Assembly: GCA_027475525.1 (NCBI GenBank)
Contig: JAMWFC010000088.1
Span: forward strand, 384,757-448,756
Origin: Macrolepiota albuminosa
Taxonomy: Eukaryota > Basidiomycota > Agaricomycetes > Agaricales > Agaricaceae
Direction: 5' to 3'
DNA length: 64,000 bases
Part shown: one piece after another, positions 22,600 to 32,713 of the stretch
Numbering within the stretch: the first letter of the stretch is position 1
Layout of the letters: each line of letters starts with the position of its first letter
Notes under the pieces: generated by a model
Databases searched by the model: none
What the model was told of the DNA's origin: nothing
The model's input: the letters and a program-made list of their open reading frames with translations, nothing else
Translations under genes and position numbers: made by a program

Positions 22600-24274
22600 T
22601 CGCTCCCTCCCTCCCCAGGCCAGCCTCGAAACCCCTCCCCCATCCCCTCCGGACCGTGCTCCCGCAATACTTCCTTGGCCAACTGTTCCCAGGACGGGAG
22701 CGACTCACCCTCGTCCAGAACTCTCTCGAACCAGGAGCCGGGGGCGGGCACGTTCCTCCGCTGGTGTGCCGACACCACCCGCCCCAGCAGGTCGAGGCCC
22801 CATTCTACCCCGGGAGTTGTCACCTCAGGGCGCTGCCCCTCCTGCAGTGCCGCGAGTGCCGCGGCCGCCCCGTCCAAGAGTAGGCGGTGCTCTTGGGCCC
22901 AGCCTGGAAATGTCAGTGGGGAATCGAACCTGAGGATAGGAGGACTCACTTAACGAGGCCATACGGGCCACCACCACGTCCCGGCGTAGGGCCTCCGCCA
23001 ACCCCTCACCCCCCGGAAGTCCCACTCCCTGCCCGAGCCTCGCCCTCAGAGCCTCTAACTCGGCCTCCGCTTCCCCCCGGGCGACCCTAGCCTCCTCCAG
23101 GTCCCGGGCCATCGCCTCCCGACCCTCCTCCAGATCCTGCCCAGCCACCGCCTCCTCCCTCGCCCCCTCCCCGTGGCCCCCCTGCTCCGGCTCCTGCAGG
23201 GCCCCGACTTCGCCAGCCTGGAGTCCCCCGGACAGGGGGGAGAATGTTGCTGGGGACAGGCGCGGGGGTGAAACTGGAGGTGGGGTCTCCAGGGGCAAGC
23301 GCGCCCTCTTGGAGGGCCCCAGGGAAGGGCTAGGCGATGCCCGCCGCTTCCCCTTGTCTGGGCGCCCCTCAGGTTGCTCCCGCCCTGGGGCACCAGACCG
23401 GGTCACCCGGCGCGTGATCAAGACCACGGGCCGGCCCCGGCCGCCCACCCGGATGAACCCCCGCCCTCCTGCCCCACCCCCAGGGGCCTCCCCCGGCGCC
23501 TCCTCCTGGACCGCCGCCGCCCCCGCGACCCAATCCCTCTCCTCCACCCCCATCCTCCGGGTGATCCCTCCCAATGGCCAACCCTGCTCCTGCGAGACGC
23601 AATACGCCCTCCAAAGGGCCGAAACGGAACATCGCTCGTGATTGAGGCGACAGGCCTCGCACACGGAAGTGTCGCGCCAGGACGAGGCGGACGGGACCTC
23701 GAACGAGCACGTCACCGAACGACGTGCGCAGTAGAGACACTAGGACGGATTAGCCGCGGGACCAGAGGTATGAAGTCACTTACCGGCCCGTTGCTAATAC
23801 ACCAGGCATGGGGAGGCAGGCCCCGGGGCCTCACCAACGCCCCCTCGAAGGCCTCCTGCGTTGCGCTGGCCCACTCAACGTGCTGGGCCTCCGGGACCTT
23901 GGAAATGGCCCCCACCACCATCCCGGAGCGACGGAAACAAGGGGCGACCAGCCTGGGGCGAGGAGGGGGAGGGGGATGGGGGGGACGCATGGTCATCCAC
24001 GCAAAAGTGGGCGCGGGACAACTGGCACCTGAAGAACCCCCGGGAGCCGGCTGGGACCCGCCTCCGGGGCAGTAATGTTGTGTTGTTCTGAAAAGGGAAG
24101 GTCAGTAGCGACAAACGGGCGGCGCGGGAAGCACTCACATTGTTGCGTGAGAGCTGCCATGCGCTCCCGGTCCAGGCGCGCTCGGTATTGCGCGTCCCGG
24201 GCCTCCCAGGCCATGAGGGGCGCGACCTCGTTAGTTTGGGGGGGCGTCGGGGAATGGGTCGGCGTACGCGACAT
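22590..24274 (-). CDS. Antisense accessory ORF region of Gypsy-1
   Basis: Convergent to pol, between the chromodomain and the 3' LTR. Pieces on the minus strand in order: an N-terminal frame from ATG 24274 (MAWEARDAQYRARLDRERMA) ending near a GTGAGT donor at about 24140; a segment from 23996 (FRRSGMVVGAISKVPEAQHV); a 296-residue frame 23715-22825 with a Cys-rich motif CEACRLNHERCSVSALWRAYC, a basic disordered part (DKGKRRASPS) and a coiled-coil-like stretch (DLEEARVARGEAEAELEALR); and a last frame 22949-22590 (FERVLDEGESLPSWEQLAKE). I recognise it only as resembling repeated hypothetical proteins of basidiomycetes. Exon joins are not resolved and one tested join gives a stop. The Cys motif is reminiscent of a zinc cluster, but no function can be assigned. 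Confidence 0.55.
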
Positions 24275-24367
24275 GTTTGGACTTGACGGTAAAAATTTTT
24301 TTTTCGATACGTGGTGAGTCAGGTGCCGGGTCCCATGGTTGAACCCCGGTCCGAACCACCGGCTACG

Positions 24368-24521
24368 CGCGCCTCGGAGGGTCTTGGCGCTGAGGGGGGG
24401 GTGATGTCACGACCCCTCCCCTCCGGGCCCACCCCGGGACACCCCGCGCCTCGGAGGGTCTTGGCGCTGAGGGGGGGGTGATGTCACGACCCCTCCCCTC
24501 CGGGCCCACCCCGGGACACCC
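24368..24521. repeat. 77-bp tandem duplication across the Gypsy-1 polypurine tract and 3' LTR start
   Basis: Copies at 24368-24444 and 24445-24521. It produces a false partial LTR start at 24405 and duplicates the G-rich tract (GAGGGGGGGGTGA) that precedes the LTR. Confidence 0.96.
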
Positions 24522-25234
24522 CCGGAACATCATCCGGGACCCTCCCTCCGACCCCACAGGACACGCCCCGCCATCACGACCGCTGACACCGCCATCATGC
24601 GCATCAAGGACCGCCATCAGCCACCATCAGCCCCGATCAACGATTGGATCACGCGACTCATTCTCGGCCATCACACATCACGCATCACGACTCCCCCTGC
24701 GTCAATTGATCGCGCGCCCCACACGCGTGATCCCGGTATACAGTCTCTGCCCGCTACTCAATGATCCCCGGAACCCATCACAGACACCCCGGAATCCCAA
24801 GACCCGGTCCCGTAGTACTTATAGTGTAGTTCCTTGTTGTATTCGCTAGTTTTGATATTACCTACACTGCTACTTGTTTTACTTTGGTTATTTGCGTGCC
24901 CTTTTGCTTGACTGGTATGCCTTGATTGGTACGCTTTGACTGGCACGCCTAAGTATTCGCGTGCTCTAAGTTTGGTATGCACTTCGCGACTCTTGATTTA
25001 CTAACTTGGTCTCGTCTTAGAACCCCCGGTTCGCGACTCGACCCCCTCTAACCTCAGTTACCTCCAACCCAAAACCCCCGGACTCTAATCCCCTATCCCG
25101 GGATTACCCCTGTCCTCGTCTTGAACCCCGGAGTCCTAGCCCCGGAGTTCCAGACACCCGAGTATTTGTAGGTCAAGTCCACATTGTAAGGGCGTTGCTT
25201 TCCCGGAAAGCCCCCGACTCAGCGGAACCTGACA
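24482..25234 (+). repeat. Gypsy-1 3' LTR
   Basis: 753 bp, TG...CA, preceded by GAGGGGGGGGTGA as polypurine tract and followed by the target duplication CAGTC. Confidence 0.95.
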
Positions 25235-25444
25235 CAGTCTGGAAGCAGTGCTGAGGGGCCCACACTTGTCTGAATGGTAGCTAAAGAACCAGAGCACCTC
25301 AAGGGCTAAGAGTGGTACTAACAGATAGTGTTGAAAGAATAGAAACAGTAAAATGCAATAATGTCAGCAGAAATAAGAGAATGAATGAAGGGAGAGTGAA
25401 GAGATAAGGAGTGAGAAAAGGAAGAAATGATGAGTCTCCTGACA
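25235..25444 (-). mobile_element. LTR-B solo copy, right part
   Basis: Continuation of the LTR-B interrupted at 14117. It starts with the duplicated CAGTC and ends CCTGACA at 25444. Confidence 0.9.
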
Positions 25445-25650
25445 TTTACCTACCGACTGAGGTACATATACCCACTTATCCACAGTAGCACAATGCTAAC
25501 TCAGTACCAGTATCTTGTCTAAAACAGATAGCTAGGCAATGCGAGCTATATGTATACATATGGACAAACAGAACATTGGCCACTGTGGCCCTGAGGACCA
25601 TTGTATTTGTGTATCACAATTGCTAATCAAGTACATAGCTAAGTTTGTCA

Positions 25651-28123
25651 TCATGACACATTGTGTACTGAGGCAAGGATGACATCTGCTGCCTTTTCAG
25701 ATATCTGCAAGGGGTTTCGGTCAATGACATTTGAGTCTTTCCGTCTCGAACTACTTGCCATATAGGTCGGGGTGGTCACAAAAAATCCAGGAACATTGGA
25801 CCAAGAGCTAAGGTCAACAACTCTGAGGTTGTTCACCCCTCGCACTCTGAAGTTACCATCAAGGACTGCATTAGGATCTGAAGCACTAATTATGTTAGTC
25901 CTAGATATCCGACTGATTTCTTCTTAGTCCCACCATTATCTGGCCCGATTGCATTGGTACAACACGCGTGATGACCTACAGTACATCGGAACTAGTCTCA
26001 GAAAAGTAAGCAGGAGGAAATGCAACCCACCAAAGATACGGTCATAGACAAAGTTGTCAATCTCATCGTCCGTCGTCACGTTAGGTCCCGGAGCAATTTC
26101 CTCCATCACAAATGGGCCAATTGGTGGCAGTGCAACAAGCTTCCTGGCACGTTTGATACCTTCCCGAATTGCAGCAACATCTACAGGTCCATTAGGCGCC
26201 TGAAAGTGCGACTTCTGAATGTTCAAGGGGTCTTGCGGGTGGGAGCCTGTTAATTTAACGGTACCCTTTGAAGAGGGATGTCCTTTGAGGACAACTGCTG
26301 TCAGGCCGTTGTGAATGTCGGCCACTTCCTGTTGTATGCCTGTTCAAAGTCAGATGAGATATGTTCCAAGGATGGATTGTCCGGAATTACCTCGGAAGAA
26401 ACCGCGGAAAAAAACAGGGAGATAGTAGGTAAGAACATCGGGTGCAGGTAGGCTAGAAGACGACTGGGATATAACAGAGTTTATGGCACCGGCGAAGGCA
26501 TAACCATTGTGATGGTGATGGTCAAGCCAATAACCAAGACAAGGGTCTTCATTGCGGTTGGAAAGCCATTTGCAACCATTGAGCAAGGTATAGTTGTCCT
26601 TCAAGAGCCAGTTGACTGCGACTTCGTCGTGATCTGAAGTGATCACATAAATTGAAAGATTCTGAGCCACTGCGATGGATCAATCACCCTGTAAATTGGT
26701 ACCGACGCCCGGTAGGTGTACTACAGGTTCAATCCCGAATTGCAAAAGCTGGGCCTTGTCGCCAATCCCGGAAAGCATGAGCTGAGGTTTATGGTCAACA
26801 ACACGCGCAACGGTAAATGACGGTGAATACATCGACTTACAAGCTGGGGGCTCTGGAACACACCAGCACTGATAATAACTTCATGTCTCGCCGTGACATT
26901 CTGAACGTTGAGAGTGGCCTTCCCGTTGAAATTGCTGGCGACAGGTAAAGCAGCCCCGGGTGCTATTTGCACACCATAAGCTGATACAGTTGAGCTGGAG
27001 TTACACAGGAGAATCTTCGTGGCAAGTGTATCCAAGGCGAGATGGAGTTGTCCAGGCCGGGACTGCTGAACAGCTGCTAACCTATCCCGTACAGAGGATC
27101 TCAAATGCTGGTTGTTAGTAGTGAAACTTGTGGTACCAACGCCGAACGCTGAGTCTGCCGATAAACTGTTGAGGTCTGGGATCGGAGGGCCAGCAACCAA
27201 AGGGTCCCACTGAGATGTTGCAAGCGCCGCAATCTGCGGGTCTAAAGAAAAGAAATCATTAAAGAGGCGTTCAGGGACGCTGAGAATGACTCAACCAAGG
27301 AAGGAAGGATTTGCAACAAAAACATCCAGCGGAAGAAGGCTGGTCTCCAGCCACCCATTAAAACCATGATCTGGAAACAGGAATTGGGGTTGGAGATAGA
27401 GGTTTTTTTCAATGCGGCGGAAGTAAGTCGATTGCATATTGTTTCTGGACCACGTCGGGTCGTTGAATGTGGTCGCTAGCCCATCGAAGTCTTGTCGAGT
27501 ACCAGAGATGATGTTGATCATAGCATTATGGACCTTGAGAGCAAAATTGGGTTGGTCAAGCGTATTGTCGGATGTAGAACACTCACTGTTGAACCTCCTA
27601 GTCCACAAGCCCTGGGATACCTGATATTTAAAAATCTCAGCATTCTGCACTAACGGAAGTCCATCAAAGCCCACCAATCATCATTTCTCGTGGCGGAAAA
27701 CCCGGCAGGATATTCTTGATAGGTGTAGTTGAGAAAAATTTGTGGATCTAGACAAATAAACAATGTGAGGTGAATAATGTCACAGTTCCATGTTACGTTA
27801 AGCCTAGCCCAAATACCTTCAAGTGACCGAACAAAGTAAGCAGGAATAGTTGTGTTGTAATTGACCGTGTCATGGCAAGCATCCACAAGGAGAACTGTGG
27901 TGTGTAAGTAAGAAATTAGCGAGATTCTTATAAATATAATAATACGAGACTGACCTGAGTAACCGGCCTCTGCAAGCCGGGCTGCAAGAGGTCCACCTCC
28001 TGCACCAGCGCCGATGACAATGAAGTCATAGTCAGCGTTAGCGGTGTTCGGACATGCAGGCAATGCAGCACGTGTCGCCGTGGTGATGAAATAGAGAACC
28101 CAGATACTCAGTGCAGAGAACAT
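25651..28123 (-). pseudogene. GMC oxidoreductase (aryl-alcohol oxidase/choline-dehydrogenase-like), decayed
   Basis: FAD-dependent secreted oxidoreductase. It starts at ATG 28123 with a signal-like MFSALSIWVLYFI, then YDFIVIGAGAGGGPLAARLA (Rossmann FAD site). Exons join cleanly across short introns with GTRNGN donors: after GYS near 27955, after RSLE, after DDW into YPRACGLGGST, after GGST into VHNAMINIIS, and after PSFL into DPQIAAL. The C-terminal half carries LMLSGIGDKAQLL, the active-site FGHHACCTNAIGP and a typical tail LRVVDLSSWSNVPGFF. Defects are TGA 26680-26682 after NLQGD (CGA expected), a frame break near 26290 after KWPTFTTA, and another near 25935. The usual second catalytic His/Asn is not obvious. 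Errors from sequencing or assembly remain possible. Confidence 0.85.
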
Positions 28124-28677
28124 TGGAAGTTGGGAACGCGCACAGCAGCACGTCCTTCATATGCTAGCGGTCGACATCCTAAAAACATTTTAGTACATTC
28201 CGTAATTGATATCGGTCTCATGGCTGTAAAACCTGTCAAAAACCATCTTGTCAATCTCGTAAATTGAAAAAAAAAAAACCACAATTCTGAGGCAATACAA
28301 GCATTCATATATCACGGCAAGCAAAGCAGTAATTCATGAAACATCAACATAGGCTCCAACCGGATTCAAATTGAAACCAAGGCCGCATCTTTTCCTGGAA
28401 TGAAAGACTCACGTCGTATCCCGGCAACCCCGGCAGAAGCTAATATCAGCCAATCAACTAAACAAGGAGCCAAAGTCAAAGTCTATGTTATGAAAACAGC
28501 TGTAACGCCTTTGAGACTGTCTATAGTGATGTTTGTAATATACACTCACCTCTCTCGTGTTGTCTTACATATTTGTCAAGTTTACGGTGTCAAGGGCATT
28601 GATCGACAAGATAAGATGCGATGAATGGTGGTTATGTCATCACCGCATCAAAAATCAACTAAATTTCCCCAACCGTC
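28124..28677. promoter_or_regulatory. Divergent intergenic region between GMC and HAD genes
   Basis: 554 bp between two genes transcribed away from each other, so it probably holds both promoters. No clear TATA box or binding site stands out. A run of A at about 28265-28278 is the only notable feature. Confidence 0.4.
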
Positions 28678-29839
28678 ATGTCTGCACCCCAGAGTATGCT
28701 TCCGTATCCTCCTATACACAAAGACAAGAAATTCGTCGCACTATCCGATTGGTTGGTCTGCCAGAGCCCGGTTCCGTTAAGATACATTTATGCCGACATC
28801 TTTGAATTGACAGGGATGGGACGATCACGACTCGGGACTCGAATGACTGTTAGAGGATGGCGTGACATAGCATGAATAGTTGCTGATTTCTTGCAATCAG
28901 ATCTAACGGATAACCTTGGATATGGGTATGAGAGACGGAGGCAAGGAAATTTTGACGTATTGGCAGGGCGTACAACATTCAGGTATAGCCAAAAACTGGC
29001 AAAGATGAAACACGTTCATGATGCATACACAAAGGGACTCTTTCCGAGAAATGCTAGAGAGTGTTGCTGCTGGGGGACATACGTTTGAGGAATGTAAAGA
29101 GGTTCTTCGTCAAAGTGCGTTGCTTGAGCCAAGTTTGACTTGCTTATTTCCCTCATCCCTGACAACGATCAGACATCAAACTCGATCCAGGGTTCAAGGA
29201 ATTTTATGCTTGGTGCAAAGATAATGATGTCCCAGTGATTATCGTGTCAAGGTCAGCCGCTCCCAGCTATTTTTTCCATGGTATCGCCGAATTCATTACG
29301 CTCCGCAGCGGAATGGCACCATTGATTCGTGCAGTCCTTTCGAACCTCGTCGGTGAAGAATCTGCCAACGAAATCGAAATCATTTCAAACGATGTAACCA
29401 TCCATCCTCACGGAGAGTGGGAGATTAAATACCGCCATCCATCGAGGTAATCAATGCTACGCTTGAGTCTTTTTAGTGTCAAGTATTTACCAGCGAACGG
29501 TGCACAGTGATTTTGGACATGACAAATCACAAGCGATTCTGCCGTACCGCAACCTTCCTAATCCTCCGACTCTTTTTTTCTTCGGGGACGGTGTATCAGG
29601 TTGGCTATTCTTTTCTTGGAGTCTTAGACCTCACAAAAAGTTTTGCAGATATTTCAGCCGCCAGACACGCTGATCTACTCTTCGTGAAAGTCAAAGGAGA
29701 CGGAGAAAATGATTTGTCCTCGTACTGTAACCGTGAGGGTATCAAGCATGTGTTGTTTGAGGATTTTTCGCGTGCACTCCCGGTCGTCCAGTCCATCGTG
29801 GCTGGAAATAAGACGGCTACTGAAGTTCTTGGTGGGTGA
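28678..29839 (+). CDS. HAD-superfamily phosphatase, intact, seven introns
   Basis: ATG 28678, stop TGA 29837-29839, about 255 residues after splicing. All four HAD motifs are present. Motif I is LSDWDGTITTRDSND, whose first Asp is the nucleophile and which is assembled across an intron (GTTGGT...GACAG). Motif II is the Ser of VIIVSSGMAPL, motif III the Lys of GHDKSQAI, and motif IV FFGDGVSDISAARHADL. Intron donors also follow SND, TTFR, LRQ, IVS, PSS and GVS; every phase I checked joins in frame. It resembles the phosphoserine-phosphatase/methionine-salvage phosphatase branch and is likely a cytosolic small-molecule phosphatase. The substrate cannot be told. No nonsense codon, unlike its neighbours. 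Confidence 0.9.
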
Positions 29840-30744
29840 GGCAATGGATATGATTAGATGCAGTACTAGAGTTAGTGATACCTGATTTCGACTAGAAATC
29901 TATACATTTTGGCCATTTGTGGTTGTAATTCACATTCCTTTACCTGACTTTCCCAATGTTAGTATTTTCACAATGCTGGCAACCAGTTGTGTTTCCTTAA
30001 ACAGTGAAAAGAAAACCTCACCACATTTTCCATGTGTCAATTTCTGATGGAAGAGTCCTTGAACAAAGATAATTTGCCTTTTTTTTACAATAAACAGTTG
30101 GTCAAGAAACATATAACACGTTTCTTTGATCCTTTTCCTTTAGGAATGGATTTCTGACCCCAGCCACTACCAAGTATCAATGTAAAAGTATTTTATTTCT
30201 TTAGACCTTGTGGCTGCAAAACCACATGTCTAGGGCTGCATGCTGTGACATGTATGGCTACCATTACTGTATCATCATCCTTTTCAAGGTGTCATAGCTG
30301 TACAGACCTGTAGAATACAGCTATTGTGGCCATGTACAGTTTTTCAAATTTCTTTGTTACAATTGACTACATACCCCATAAATTAGGAGACTTGAAGTAT
30401 AGATAATTCATAGGTATTAGGCATGTTAAGAATTTACCTGAGGATATTGAACTGCCAGTCTGTGCAGGACTTCTTGCTACCCATGGAAAGCATAAGCAAT
30501 GTCTGGATAACAGTGCAGCCTTGTCTCCACCTCTCAGGGGACTTCTTTTTCTGGCACTCCTCAGCTTTTCCAGATGCCTTGGCAACTCTCTTGGCCCTCT
30601 GCAACACTTCCAGGGTTTCTCCACACTCTCCCAGAAGCTTTTGAAGGGGCTTTTGGGACCCAGTCAACTTGTCCTGGGTTGAGTTTGAAGTACTGTACAG
30701 TTGTTTCCATGCCACCACCACTGCACTGATGTGCCACATCATGG
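29840..30744. other. Intergenic, no supported gene
   Basis: AT-rich 3' flank of the phosphatase gene. A minus-strand frame at 30434-30742 (102 codons, lysine-rich) may be a transposon scrap but shows no recognisable motif. Confidence 0.4.
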
Positions 30745-30895
30745 CAAAAAGATCTTTAGACTTTTTCTCTTGGATTTCTCTCTGCCAGGAGATTAGTTAC
30801 TTCTCATTGTTGTTGGTACTATTCTAATATACTCCTCTGCCAGTTGTGTGATCAGCCACAACCTCCAGATGTCATTCTTACAGCAGAACAAGTCT
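30745..30895 (+). repeat. LTR-B 3'-end fragment (diverged)
   Basis: Matches the last ~140 bp of LTR-B: AGACTT, TTCTCTTGGAT, CTCTGCCAG twice, then ACCTCCAGA and CTTACA. It lies just upstream of DIRS element B. Confidence 0.6.
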
Positions 30896-32156
30896 TTTAG
30901 CTCTTGTCTTGAAGCTTCCTTCAGCTTGCCAGAACCTTATCCCACACCTGTTTGTCACTCCCATCAGATTTAAGCACCTGCACACTCCATGGCTCAACCT
31001 GCCAGTCCAGAAGCTCCTTCAGATGCTATAGCCCCCAGGACAAAGCTGGTTGCCCTCTCAGTCGGGAAGATTGACCGACGGCAAGGGCGTGGTCTTTGAA
31101 TGAGGGTGGCTGTGTTGTCACGGGAACTCCTTTTCCCTTGCGACTCTCACCCTCAGTACTTTCGTCGCGTCCCATCATCGGGTCTGCCTGCGGAAAAGTT
31201 TATATTTTCTCTAAAAGATCTAGAGCTAAGCATCCCAGAAGAAAAGAAAATTCAGTGGTTTCAATTCTTAATCATGATTACACTTACAGTAAATCCTTAC
31301 ACGGAAGTGCCCCCTGATTTCTCCAGAGAAGAATTCAGCTTCACCAGAGAGGCGGTGATGCACGGTAGAGAGGGTATGACGAATGACCAGGCAGTAGACA
31401 TTCTAAAAAATTCCTGGCAAGAAGCTTTAGAACGTAGGAAAGCGATTTGGGACGCAGAAAGGGAAGACAGAGAAGTCGAGGCAAGAGAAGGGACTCACAT
31501 TCGCGAAGAACCTCAGAGGAGTCGGGATGAAGAAAACACTTTACAGTCCTCGAGGTCAAGAGCCCAATCCCCAGCGAGCGAGGACGAGGGTCCGAATTTA
31601 GTAGTCGGCAAGCCAGTACCCGAAGTAATAGAATATCCTCCTGCGCGCTTCGCTATCAAAAAACTGAGGGAGCGAGAATACATCGAGCTGAGTTACTTTA
31701 CACCAGAAGGTCGTGCTGAAGCCGCCAAAAACGAATCGGTAGCATCCAGCGACGTTTTCACGCTTGCGAAAGAAGACGATATTTTAGCCTTGAAGCCCGT
31801 CGTCAATTTCAAAGCGAAAGGGAAAGCAGCTCAGGATGAAGATTTATCTTGGGAACAGTTGTGCATCGCGTCAACTAATTTTTTAGAACACATCGTTCAG
31901 GAGAAATGGCCTAATAATATGGTCGACGCCATGCACACATTTTTCTTTCGCCTAACAAACCACAAAATGCGAAATGAAGGGTCAGATGGCCTTAAGGTAC
32001 TCATCTTATATCAAGCCCGAGTTCGCAGAGAATGGCACCGCCAAATTAAAAACCCGCCACGAGATGGGATTTTTGATGTAGGCCTCATCGACGACCGAGC
32101 TTTGAGAACTTTAAAAGATCAAGTGTACGATGCAAAAAGGAGTGCGATAATGGCCG

Positions 32157-32563
32157 GTGAGTAGTTTCACTTCCTTTCACCCAAAGCCGAACTATAGTCT
32201 CATGAATTCTTCGAACAAAATTCTTTCTCAATAATCGATTTTCATCTCGGGACCTCTCCTTTTATCTCCATATGTTTTGCTCCGGCAAAATGCATGTATC
32301 ACTGCCAAACAATAACAAATGCTGCCTATCGCTCTATACGCGTGCTTTGCCAAAAATGGGGCACTGCTGCTCATTGGTGCGGGGTACAACGGTTACGCCG
32401 CACCTGCGCCATACAAATACGTGCAATAAAATTTACGTGCCATAAAAATACGTGCCATACAAATACGTGCCATACACATACGTGCCATAAAATTCTGTCC
32501 TGGTGCTGTCTTGCCGGGGTTGCAAAACAACTTGCCAAAATGGCGCATGAAAATGCACAACAG
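32157..32563 (+). other. Probable intron in DIRS B gag
   Basis: 407 nt with donor GTGAGT and acceptor ACAACAG. Splicing keeps the gag frame and adds the zinc fingers. It contains the 15-bp minisatellite at 32418-32493, matching the situation in element A. Confidence 0.65.
32418..32493. repeat. 15-bp minisatellite, five units, in DIRS B intron
   Basis: TACGTGC starts at 32418, 32434, 32449, 32464 and 32479; unit TACGTGCCATACAAA with A/T/C variation. Confidence 0.85.
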
Positions 32564-32713
32564 AGCTCTACTCATTAAAGAATGATGCTGTAGCTACGAC
32601 GAGCACGCCAAAGGGGAGGAGGAAAAGATCAGCTTCCCCAGATCACACCAGAGACGCATCCTCAGCTTATACGCCAAGAGCAAAAAAGGACAAGAAAGAC
32701 AACGAGTTTTTTC

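Larger units (their letters stand above)
14118..25234 (+). mobile_element. Gypsy-1: full-length Ty3/Gypsy chromovirus-type retrotransposon
   Basis: LTRs at 14118-14871 and 24482-25234 (754 and 753 bp, TG...CA) are flanked by the 5-bp duplication CAGTC (14113-14117, 25235-25239). The internal order is gag, protease(s), RT, RNase H, integrase, chromodomain, then an unusual antisense ORF before the G-rich tract preceding the 3' LTR. It is much more GC-rich than its surroundings. Reading frames are broken by 77-bp duplications and by nonsense codons at 16645, 21826 and 22102. LTR differences that I compared in the first 230 bp are nearly all transitions. Confidence 0.95.

Noticed and set aside
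32393..32575. Minus-strand frame with MARICMARI-type repeats as a repeat protein
   Set aside because: It is only the reverse reading of the 15-bp minisatellite in the DIRS B intron.
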